From NCBI GenBank assembly GCA_003560935.1, contig PWJF01000288.1, positions 1 through 5,343 of the forward strand: DNA of 5,343 nt, in the 5' to 3' direction. The translations under genes were made by a program, and so were the position numbers. Each line of letters opens with the position of its first letter. Positions within the stretch are counted from its first letter, which is position 1. The notes beneath the pieces were generated by a model. That model was not told the DNA's origin and searched no databases. It saw only the letters and a list, made by a program, of their open reading frames with translations. Shown piece after piece: positions 1-5,343 of this stretch. The stretch comes from Ignavibacteriales bacterium. GTDB lineage: Bacteria > Bacteroidota > Ignavibacteria > T3Sed10-11.

Positions 1-715
1 AGACGGCGGCTTCGATTCTCCGCATAACGAAAAGATTACGTGGCATCAATTGCTTAATATGACGAGCGAATGGGAAGGAACATTGTGGGGCAAGCCGGAT
101 TGGGCTGACCGCCCCGTCGGCGAGCGCGGCGAATATCACAAACGCGAACTCAATGAACCCGGGACGCGCTGGAAGTATAACGACGTCCGGGTAAACCGCC
201 TTGCCCTTGCGCTGCTGCGGGTTATGCGCGAACCGCTTCCGCGCATTCTCCGCGAATACATTATGGATCCCATCGGTGCTTCCCGCACATGGGAATGGCA
301 CGGGTACGAAAATTCCTGGGTGAAGATCGACGGGGTTAATATGCAATCGGTAAGCGGTGGAGGACACTGGGGCGGCGGGATGTTCATCAATGCTTATGAC
401 ATGGCGAGGTTTGGATTGCTATGCTTGAGATACGGCAACTGGGACGGGAAACAAATCCTCTCCGAAGAGTGGATCAGTAGATCCTCGACACCGAACGATA
501 TGCAACATACATACGGATATATGAACTGGTTTTTAAATACAAACCGCGAACTGTTACCGGGGGCGCCTGAATCCAGTTATTTTCACGCCGGGGCAGGTGA
601 TAATTTGATCATTGTCATACCGGACTATGATCTCGTTGTCGTTGTACGATGGCTCCAGCGAACAAAACGGGATGAGTTTGTCGGGAAAGTATTGAATGCG
701 ATCGTTGATGGATAA
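1..715 (+). CDS. Beta-lactamase-fold serine hydrolase, C-terminal part (5' end outside window)
   Basis: The frame is open from base 2 to the TAA at 713-715, giving 237 residues with no start in the window; the ATG at 50 is internal. The protein resembles the beta-lactamase/penicillin-binding serine hydrolase family (class C-like, Pfam Beta-lactamase type), whose members hydrolyse esters or amides and are often exported. Two of the three family motifs are visible. A Y-N-D tripeptide (bases 176-184) stands at the Y-x-N/D position and is followed by a helix rich in Leu and Ala. H-A-G (bases 584-592) stands at the KTG/HxG position and is followed by the typical strand pair ending in IPDYDLVVVV. 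A Gly-rich GGGHWGGGMF segment followed by a Met-Ala-Arg-Phe-Gly helix is also typical. The nucleophile motif SxxK would lie upstream and cannot be checked, so activity and substrate are unknown. The family is clear and the substrate is not. This segment is visibly more GC-rich than the helicase gene downstream. Confidence 0.9.
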   Translation, partial: DGGFDSPHNEKITWHQLLNMTSEWEGTLWGKPDWADRPVGERGEYHKRELNEPGTRWKYNDVRVNRLALALLRVMREPLPRILREYIMDPIGASRTWEWHGYENSWVKIDGVNMQSVSGGGHWGGGMFINAYDMARFGLLCLRYGNWDGKQILSEEWISRSSTPNDMQHTYGYMNWFLNTNRELLPGAPESSYFHAGAGDNLIIVIPDYDLVVVVRWLQRTKRDEFVGKVLNAIVDG

Positions 716-772
716 TTGTTATGATTGTGGAAATTCCCCGAATAAACCGGGTGTAGCTATCGGAATGTTCGT

Positions 773-801
773 TTGAAAATTAATCCTGCATAAAGTATAT
801 T
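773..801 (+). promoter_or_regulatory. Sigma70-like promoter for the helicase gene
   Basis: A TTGAAA hexamer (773-778) and a TATATT hexamer (796-801) are separated by exactly 17 bases. Each matches five of six positions of the sigma70 consensus. Transcription would begin near 808 and leave a leader of about 115 bases before the ATG at 924. It is the only candidate promoter I found between the hydrolase stop and the helicase. The call rests on hexamers and spacing only. Confidence 0.55.
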
Positions 802-923
802 TTAGCAAGACGATCTCGACCCATAATCCTTATTTTAGACATACCAGAGCAGTATCGACTGTAACGTATCGAGCCGCCGATCCGGGATCCACCATCGATT
901 CCAAATAGTTGTATCGTATTTAC

Positions 924-3404
924 ATGAAACTCGATACCAAACATACCGCCTCTCTGCACTATTATAAAAAGATAATTTTCGATATCTTTCAGCCGTCACT
1001 CGATACGGGGATTTTATCACAACTGCACCATGCGGTAGAAGAATTTACATCGTACATAAACGGAGAACGTTACTTTAACAGAAGGAAATATACCGAATGG
1101 AAAAAGCGATATAAATCTATCGGAAACAATAGAGTTATGAAGTTGAAGCGGTTTGTATTCATTTTTAGAAGGCAATCGCTACAAAAAGAACTGGTTCAAT
1201 TGTTTTTCAGATTTTATAATAACGGCGATCGCATCATCGAGAGATATAATAAGGATTTTGTCGCTCGCGAGCTGCAGGATTCTGCAGCCCTATTCGATAC
1301 CATAGAAAAATATCCGCTCGATGAAAAGCAACGCGAGGCGGTCGTTTACGACGAAGATAACAATCTCATCGTCGCAGGCGCCGGAACGGGGAAAACAACA
1401 ACGATCGTTGGCAAGTACGCATATCTCGTCGAACGGCTTCACATCGACCCGGACTATATTTTACTTGTTGCATTTACCGAGAAGGCGGCTGCGGAAATGC
1501 GTATCCGTATAGGGGATCGCTTGAGAAAAATATTGAACAAAGAGATAGACGTGAATGCAAAAACGTTTCACAGTTTGGGGTTCGGGATAATTGCCGAGGT
1601 GCACGATTTTAAACCGGATCTCATCTTTGATTCCGAAGTAAAGCTCAGAACGTTCATGCAGACCCTATATGAGGAGCTGATCAACGATGATGCGTACCGG
1701 AGTATTCTCATTGAGTATCTGGTGGAGTATTTAAAACCCTATAAACCGCCCGAAGCATTCCGTTCAAAAGGCGAGTATTTTGCATATCTCCGCGCGAATA
1801 ACATTATAACATTAAAGCGTGAAGAAGTGAAAAGCTATGAAGAAGTAAGGATAGCGAATTTCCTTTTTCTGCATAATATAGAATACCGCTATGAAGAACC
1901 GTACAAACATCAAACCCGCAGCAAACAATACCGCCAATACCGTCCCGATTTTTATTTACCCGACTATGATATTTATATCGAGCATTGGGGGGTGGATCGT
2001 GACGGAACGGTGCCCGACTGGTTCGGTGATAAACCGGGGGCTACAGCGACCGATATATATCAGTCTAAAATGGAATGGGCGCGGGAGCTCCATCAACGCC
2101 ATAAGACGAAACTCATAGAAACCTATTCCTATGAGAGAAAAGCCGGCGTTTTAATAAAGAACCTGAAAGAAAAACTACGGCGGCACGGCGTATCGATACA
2201 ACGTAAAAGCGATGAGGAGATACTCCAGCATTATGAAGATGTACAAGAGATCCCGATGCTCATCAATCTCATAATAACGTTTCTCAATCTTTACAAATCA
2301 AATCTTTTTAAACATCGCGATATCATCGAGAGAACGCCGGAGGATCAACGGGAACGCGCGGGTGCATTCTTGAAAATATTCGAACCGTTTTATAACAGAT
2401 ACGAGGATCATTTGCGCGCCAACGAATCTATAGATTTCAACGATATGATATCAAAGGCAACTCTCTATGTACGGGAAAACAAATATATTCACCGGTATAA
2501 ATATATTTTGATAGACGAGTTTCAGGATATATCGGCAGGGAGATATATGTTGATTAAAGCGCTGTTGGATCAATCGCATGATACAAAACTGTTCTGCGTC
2601 GGCGATGACTGGCAATCGATATTCCGGTTTACCGGCTCCGATGTAACGATAATGACCAACTTCCGGAAACACTTCGGGTATACCCATGAAGTGATCCTCA
2701 ACAAAACATACCGGTATAACGATAAAATACTGCACGTGACCAGCGACTTCGTACAGAAAAACCCCACACAAATAAAAAAGAAGCTAACGACCGACTATAT
2801 CACACATAATAATCCCATAGAAATTATTTTTACCGATAGTACCAATGAGGATGACGAAATACTCCGTCTAAGTACCGAACTTAGTCAGGAAGCGGTACAA
2901 CAAAACAAAACTTGTTCAGTGTTCATTATTTCACGGTATAATTTTAATAAACCCAAAAACATGGGAGATATACGACGGATGTGCGACCACCTGACCATCG
3001 AATCCATTACCGCACACAAATCGAAAGGACTTGAAGCGGATTATGCAATCATTAAATCGGTTGTGTCTGGTATAATAGGTTTCCCGTGTGGTATGGCCGA
3101 TGATTCGATTATTACATCATTATTATCCGAACCTGAGGAGTACGAACATGCCGAGGAGCGCCGGTTGTTTTATGTCGCAATGACACGCGCTCGAAATAAG
3201 ATATTTATTCTGTCTTCGGATTCAAAACCGTCACCGTTTATACGAGAGCTGGATCCGTCGGGATTGTCGAACCTACCCTGCCCCGATTGTCTTACCGGCA
3301 TTCTAGTTACGAAATACGGGCAAAAAGGTGATTTTCTCGGATGCACAAATTTTCCATATTGTCGATATACAAGGAATATATCGAAGATAGCACAGAAGGT
3401 GTAA
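924..3404 (+). CDS. UvrD/Rep superfamily 1 helicase (helicase IV-like) with inserted PD-(D/E)xK-like nuclease domain and C-terminal zinc finger
   Basis: This 826-residue protein is a predicted ATP-dependent 3'-5' DNA helicase. Visible SF1A motifs, in order: Q motif around Q136; Walker A GAGTGKTT at 152-159 (K157); motif Ia at 180-192; TFHSL at 214-218; DEFQD at 531-535; GDDWQSIFRFTG at 560-571; TYRYN at 595-599; motif V TAHKSKG at 696-702; motif VI EERRLFYVAMTRAR at 744-757. The DEFQDIS and GDDWQ motifs and the closing PSPF segment closely resemble E. coli helicase IV (HelD). Between TFHSL and the helicase core lies a PD-(D/E)xK-like insert, about 303-402, with E306/E307, RPDF (D342), IEHWG (E353) and an H390...T400-Y-S tail. 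Residues 786-813 form a CPxC...C...C zinc finger (C786, C789, C807, C813) of the topoisomerase I type. The frame also opens at TTG 909, directly after a TAG. ATG 924 is preferred, though neither start has a Shine-Dalgarno site. Likely role is DNA repair or replication-fork processing; a defence role is possible but not shown. Confidence 0.93.
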   Translation: MKLDTKHTASLHYYKKIIFDIFQPSLDTGILSQLHHAVEEFTSYINGERYFNRRKYTEWKKRYKSIGNNRVMKLKRFVFIFRRQSLQKELVQLFFRFYNNGDRIIERYNKDFVARELQDSAALFDTIEKYPLDEKQREAVVYDEDNNLIVAGAGTGKTTTIVGKYAYLVERLHIDPDYILLVAFTEKAAAEMRIRIGDRLRKILNKEIDVNAKTFHSLGFGIIAEVHDFKPDLIFDSEVKLRTFMQTLYEELINDDAYRSILIEYLVEYLKPYKPPEAFRSKGEYFAYLRANNIITLKREEVKSYEEVRIANFLFLHNIEYRYEEPYKHQTRSKQYRQYRPDFYLPDYDIYIEHWGVDRDGTVPDWFGDKPGATATDIYQSKMEWARELHQRHKTKLIETYSYERKAGVLIKNLKEKLRRHGVSIQRKSDEEILQHYEDVQEIPMLINLIITFLNLYKSNLFKHRDIIERTPEDQRERAGAFLKIFEPFYNRYEDHLRANESIDFNDMISKATLYVRENKYIHRYKYILIDEFQDISAGRYMLIKALLDQSHDTKLFCVGDDWQSIFRFTGSDVTIMTNFRKHFGYTHEVILNKTYRYNDKILHVTSDFVQKNPTQIKKKLTTDYITHNNPIEIIFTDSTNEDDEILRLSTELSQEAVQQNKTCSVFIISRYNFNKPKNMGDIRRMCDHLTIESITAHKSKGLEADYAIIKSVVSGIIGFPCGMADDSIITSLLSEPEEYEHAEERRLFYVAMTRARNKIFILSSDSKPSPFIRELDPSGLSNLPCPDCLTGILVTKYGQKGDFLGCTNFPYCRYTRNISKIAQKV

Positions 3405-3448
3405 TACATTTTAATTGTGTCACTATAAATAACATGGAGTTAAAACAA

Positions 3449-3547
3449 ATGGACAGACTTATAGCGTTTGTTATCACACTATTGATGTTGACTGCTGGTG
3501 TACACGGACAATCGGCACCCGACGCCGAAGAACTTACCCGCCTATAG
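3449..3547 (+). CDS. Short signal-peptide-like frame, probably the 5' remnant of an exported protein gene
   Basis: Thirty-two codons from ATG 3449 to TAG 3545-3547. The start is chosen because GGAG at 3436-3439 sits nine bases upstream; the in-frame ATG at 3434 has no such site. The product has a basic start (MDR), a hydrophobic core of about 15 residues (LIAFVITLLMLTAGV), a plausible signal peptidase I site after V-H-G, and a 12-residue tail, QSAPDAEELTRL. From memory, that tail resembles the first mature residues of exported DUF4440/NTF2-like proteins, which continue into a full domain; here the frame stops at once. A probable terminator overlaps the last codons. The frame begins 45 bases after the helicase stop and could be co-transcribed with it. 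It may be a stub left by a deletion, a real small membrane peptide, or chance. The DUF4440 link is inference from a few residues. Confidence 0.45.
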   Translation: MDRLIAFVITLLMLTAGVHGQSAPDAEELTRL

Positions 3548-3577
3548 TAAAATCGAAACAACATAGGCGGGAGTTTT
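3537..3577 (+). terminator. Probable bidirectional intrinsic terminator between convergent genes
   Basis: CCCGCCTAT (3537-3545) and ATAGGCGGG (3563-3571) form a perfect 9-bp inverted repeat with a 17-base loop. On the + strand it is followed by AGTTTTAA, a short T run. On the - strand the repeat is followed by TAAGTTCTTC. It lies between the helicase/small frame (+) and the methyltransferase gene (-), where a shared terminator is expected. The left arm covers the last codons and stop of the small frame. The short T tract and long loop make it an imperfect intrinsic terminator. Confidence 0.6.
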
Positions 3578-3584
3578 AACGGCT

Positions 3585-4397
3585 TCAACTATCGGTACGC
3601 AATTGGTAAACAGGCTCACCTTTTTTTAGCTGTCGAAGATCTTTGATAGTTTCGGGGAGATGTTCGTTTGCGCCAATTATGAGATATCCGCCTTGACGCA
3701 AACGAGAGAGAATATCCGTCATTACTATATTCCGCACCGGTGTATCAAAGTATGTGAGGACGAGATTTCTGCAGAATATAATATCAAACGGTCCGTCCGG
3801 CATAGTGTTGCGGATATCCTGCCGGAGAAATTTTACTTCGTGTTTGTACTTGCTTTTAATAACGTAACATGAATCTTCACGGTCAAATCCGTTTTCTAAA
3901 AGATCGCGGGGAAGATCCTTGAAGGCATCTTCCGGGAATCGTCCCGTTCTCGCCCGCTCGAGGACTGTTTCGTTTCGATCTGTTGCTGTAATAGTAAGAT
4001 GTATATCATCGGGTGCGAGTCGTTCGTGCCATAATAATTGAAGTGAGTAAACTTCCTCACCGTTACAACATCCCGCACTCCAGCATTGTAGCTGCCGGCG
4101 TCTTTCATGTCTTGCTCGCACTATGAGATCGGGTAAAACAGTTTTCTCAACTATTTCAAAGACACCGCGGTCACGATAGAAACGCGTAATTGTAATATCA
4201 AGCATCCTGTCGAGTGTGTCCCACTCCTGTGCATTTTTTTCAAGATAGTTCAGGTAGTTACGGAAATTGTTTGTTTCAATTTCCTGCATACGTTGATGAA
4301 TCCGGCGGCAGACCTGACGACGTACTTTGCGAAAACCTGCCCAGCGATAGCCGAGTTTCGGCAGGACATGTTGCAGGAATTCGTGACAGGTGTTCAC
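3585..4397 (-). CDS. CheR-type SAM-dependent protein methyltransferase, orphan
   Basis: This 270-residue protein matches the CheR family, which uses S-adenosylmethionine to methylate glutamate side chains of chemoreceptors. It has the helical N-terminal part (residues 1-80, with GFRKVRRQVCRRI at 21-33) and ITRFYRD at 70-76, the counterpart of the CheR T-x-F-F-R-D motif. The SAM-binding motif WSAGCCNGEEVYS is at 106-118, ATD at 138-140, FDIIFCRN at 204-211 followed by LVLTYFD, and GGYLIIGANEHLP at 236-248. The CRN-x4-YFD spacing is one residue longer than in classical CheR (CRNVLIYFD); I recall this from a stand-alone CheR-like subgroup. There is no TPR extension, and no cheB, receptor or kinase gene is in view, so the substrate is unknown. 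The GTG start at 4397-4395 is supported by GGAG (4411-4408) ten bases upstream and an in-frame TAG at 4403-4401. The gene converges on the helicase and diverges from the protease. Confidence 0.9.
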   Translation of the reverse strand: MNTCHEFLQHVLPKLGYRWAGFRKVRRQVCRRIHQRMQEIETNNFRNYLNYLEKNAQEWDTLDRMLDITITRFYRDRGVFEIVEKTVLPDLIVRARHERRRQLQCWSAGCCNGEEVYSLQLLWHERLAPDDIHLTITATDRNETVLERARTGRFPEDAFKDLPRDLLENGFDREDSCYVIKSKYKHEVKFLRQDIRNTMPDGPFDIIFCRNLVLTYFDTPVRNIVMTDILSRLRQGGYLIIGANEHLPETIKDLRQLKKGEPVYQLRTDS

Positions 4398-4407
4398 AAT
4401 CTATTTT

Positions 4408-4411
4408 CTCC
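4408..4411 (-). promoter_or_regulatory. Ribosome binding site supporting the GTG start of the CheR-type gene
   Basis: Read on the - strand, the sequence before the gene is CGGAGAAAATAGATT then GTG. The GGAG core lies ten bases from the GTG, and the codon TAG two codons upstream closes the frame, so no earlier start is possible. Confidence 0.7.
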
Positions 4412-4443
4412 GATATATTACAATTCATATCGTTGATATGCTA

Positions 4444-4472
4444 AATATTCGAAATCAATAATTCTGTGTCAA
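4444..4472 (-). promoter_or_regulatory. Candidate sigma70-like promoter for the CheR-type gene
   Basis: On the - strand a perfect TTGACA (4472-4467) is followed after 17 bases by AATATT (4449-4444), which matches four of six -10 positions. Transcription would start near 4437, leaving a leader of about 40 bases before the GTG at 4397. A perfect TATAAT also occurs on this strand at 4492-4487, with only TTGAGT (4518-4513) 20 bases upstream, so a second start is possible. The region is AT-rich and chance matches are likely, so confidence is moderate. Confidence 0.45.
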
Positions 4473-4513
4473 GTTTCTGTACAATTATTATATTTTCGGA
4501 AAATCTAAATGCA

Positions 4514-4552
4514 CTCAAAACCTGAAAATCCGGATTTTTCGGTTTGATTGAG
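4514..4552. repeat. Nested imperfect inverted repeat around a 14-bp perfect palindrome
   Basis: The centre is the perfect palindrome AAAATCCGGATTTT (4525-4538). Outside it, CC/GG, AA/TT and CTCAA/TTGAG pair in register (4514-4522 with 4541-4552), apart from a T/C mismatch, a G/T wobble and a three-base bulge. The whole 39 bases could fold into one long hairpin with a CCGG loop. It lies between divergent genes with no T run after it and no gene transcribed into it, so an operator or structured leader fits better than a terminator. Its function is inferred from position only. Confidence 0.45.
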
Positions 4553-4592
4553 GGCTTATCAATAGATTTACACTTAGTAATGTTCGTTAAGC

Positions 4593-4622
4593 TTGTATTT
4601 TATTTAAAAAGTTAGTTATATT
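4593..4622 (+). promoter_or_regulatory. Weak candidate promoter for the S8 protease gene
   Basis: TTGTAT (4593-4598) and TATATT (4617-4622) are 18 bases apart. The -10 matches five of six positions and the -35 only three. Transcription would start near 4629 and leave a leader of about 140 bases that contains the hairpin at 4704-4739. I found no better hexamer pair on the + strand between the methyltransferase gene and the protease, but the match is weak. Confidence 0.3.
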
Positions 4623-4703
4623 TGGAATGACTTACAGGGGGGCCCGATAATGCAGCAATATTTGTTCATACGTGTTGAAGGGTTACTTGAGTCTTAAATA
4701 ACA

Positions 4704-4739
4704 TAAATCGTTGATTCATTCCTTTTCATCAACGGTTTA
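4704..4739 (+). promoter_or_regulatory. 12-bp stem-loop in the leader of the S8 protease gene
   Basis: TAAATCGTTGAT (4704-4715) pairs with ATCAACGGTTTA (4728-4739) over 12 positions, with one T/G wobble, around a 12-base loop (4716-4727). It ends 31 bases before the ATG and 22 bases before the Shine-Dalgarno core. It is followed by A residues rather than a T run, so it is not a classical intrinsic terminator on the + strand. It could stabilise the mRNA, affect translation or be a protein-binding inverted repeat. It does not match any riboswitch class I can recognise. Confidence 0.4.
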
Positions 4740-4761
4740 AAAAGCCGTATAACTTATTTCG

Positions 4762-4766
4762 GGAGG
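4762..4766 (+). promoter_or_regulatory. Strong Shine-Dalgarno site of the S8 protease gene
   Basis: GGAGG, within GGGAGGAAGT, precedes the ATG at 4771 with a short spacing of four bases. This is the best ribosome binding site in the window and fixes the protease start. Confidence 0.8.
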
Positions 4767-4770
4767 AAGT

Positions 4771-5343
4771 ATGAAATATTGGCAATCTTCTTTTCTTCTG
4801 GTTTTTTCCATTCTCTTCTTACTGTCGGGTTGTGTTGAACATGATGAAATCCTTGCACCAACGCAGAGAGGGACCGAAGTACAGGGTCTCGCAAAAATTG
4901 CCGATGATGGCAGATATCTGGTCGGCTTTAAAACAACCCCCGATGCCGATATCATCACCGGATTGGGAGGTCAGGTTGATCGGACCTTTTCAATTGTTCC
5001 CGCAATTGCGGCACAGTTGAGTCCGCAAGCGGTGGAAGCGTTATCACAAAATCCCAATGTCAGATATGTTGAACTCGATTGCCCGGTGTATGCACTCGAA
5101 CAGACCGTGCCGTGGGGTATCGATCGTGTATTTGGAGATGAGGAATATCCTTTCCCGACATGGGGAACCACTAAAGGCACCGGGTTTAAAGTTGCAATTC
5201 TCGATACCGGTATCGATGAGAATCACGAAGACCTCACGGTCGCCGGCGGTGTAACCACCGTAGACGACACCCACTGGGGAAACGACGGTAACGGTCATGG
5301 CACACACGTTGCAGGTACGGTAGCCGCTCTTGATAATACACTC
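4771..5343 (+). CDS. Subtilisin-family (S8) serine protease, lipoprotein precursor with I9-type propeptide, N-terminal part
   Basis: The frame runs from ATG 4771, just after a GGAGG site, to the window edge, giving 191 residues without a stop. Residues 1-21 are a lipoprotein signal: a positively charged start, a hydrophobic stretch, then lipobox LSGC with C21 as the lipidated residue. Residues 48-104 resemble the inhibitor I9 propeptide that folds and then inhibits subtilases (YLVGF...VRYVELD). The S8 catalytic domain begins near 113. D145, in VAILDTGID, is the catalytic Asp, and H176, in NGHGTHVAG, is the catalytic His. The oxyanion Asn and the catalytic Ser (GTS motif) would lie beyond the window, so an intact triad cannot be confirmed. 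The expected location is outside the cytoplasm, first anchored to a membrane. The likely role is degradation of extracellular protein or peptide. It is transcribed away from the methyltransferase gene, and no functional link between the two is evident. Confidence 0.93.
   Translation, partial: MKYWQSSFLLVFSILFLLSGCVEHDEILAPTQRGTEVQGLAKIADDGRYLVGFKTTPDADIITGLGGQVDRTFSIVPAIAAQLSPQAVEALSQNPNVRYVELDCPVYALEQTVPWGIDRVFGDEEYPFPTWGTTKGTGFKVAILDTGIDENHEDLTVAGGVTTVDDTHWGNDGNGHGTHVAGTVAALDNTL

Noticed and set aside
733..766. Possible terminator after the serine hydrolase gene (ATTCC/GGAAT and CCCG/CGGG arms)
   Set aside because: The arms are only four or five base pairs, separated by unpaired bases, with no T run after them. 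It is too weak to call.
909..923. TTG at 909 as the helicase start
   Set aside because: It has no ribosome site and follows a stop codon directly. ATG 924 is the simpler choice, and the five extra residues add no motif.
2451..2771. 106-codon reverse-strand open frame inside the helicase gene
   Set aside because: It lies fully opposite conserved helicase motifs (DEFQD, GDDWQ, TYR), has no recognisable domain, and is explained as an antisense shadow.
924..4397. Helicase, small frame and methyltransferase as an anti-phage defence island
   Set aside because: A helicase-nuclease fusion beside a methyltransferase is suggestive, but the methyltransferase is a CheR-type protein enzyme, not a DNA modifier. 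The genes converge rather than form an operon, and no other defence gene is visible.
4637..4645. GGGGGGCCC run in the protease leader as a ribosome site or regulatory element
   Set aside because: It stands out in an AT-rich region but pairs poorly with the anti-Shine-Dalgarno sequence, and no recognised motif fits. It is mentioned only as context for the 15-codon frame.
5044..5307. 87-codon reverse-strand open frame opposite the protease gene
   Set aside because: It overlaps the I9 and catalytic Asp/His coding sequence, which is clearly real on the + strand; the reverse frame shows no family features.
1..5343. CRISPR arrays, tRNA or rRNA genes, insertion sequences
   Set aside because: No regularly spaced direct repeats, cloverleaf-like sequence, rRNA-like sequence, transposase-like protein or terminal repeats with target duplications were seen by eye.

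Overview
The window comes from a bacterial chromosome of mid GC content, probably with a Gram-negative type envelope. The support for this is a lipobox-type lipoprotein, a signal-peptide-like small frame, sigma70-like promoter hexamers and clear Shine-Dalgarno sites on two genes. The phylum cannot be settled from these genes. No mobile element, CRISPR array, tRNA or rRNA was seen.

Layout: (1) 1-715, + strand, the C-terminal part of a beta-lactamase-fold serine hydrolase whose start lies outside the window. (2) 716-923, a non-coding leader with a good sigma70-like promoter (TTGAAA, 17 bases, TATATT). (3) 924-3404, + strand, a large helicase IV-like UvrD/Rep superfamily 1 helicase. It carries an inserted PD-(D/E)xK-like nuclease domain and a topoisomerase-type C4 zinc finger at the C-terminus. 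(4) 3449-3547, + strand, a 32-codon frame that looks like a signal peptide plus a short tail, probably the 5' stub of a lost gene. A perfect 9-bp inverted repeat, probably a bidirectional terminator, overlaps its stop codon. (5) 3585-4397, - strand, an orphan CheR-type SAM-dependent methyltransferase with a GTG start. (6) 4398-4770, a 373-base AT-rich divergent intergenic region holding promoter candidates, a nested palindrome and a 12-bp hairpin. (7) 4771 to the window end, + strand, the N-terminal part of a subtilisin-family (S8) protease with a lipoprotein signal and an I9-type propeptide.

The genes do not form one obvious pathway. The hydrolase and the protease are likely envelope or exported enzymes, the helicase is a DNA repair or defence-type enzyme, and the methyltransferase has no chemotaxis neighbours. 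Orientation and promoters suggest independent transcription units: the helicase, perhaps with the small frame, converges on cheR, and cheR diverges from the protease. I see no convincing new multi-gene system. The best leads are the helicase-nuclease-zinc finger architecture, the truncated exported frame ending in a terminator, and the structured divergent intergenic region.
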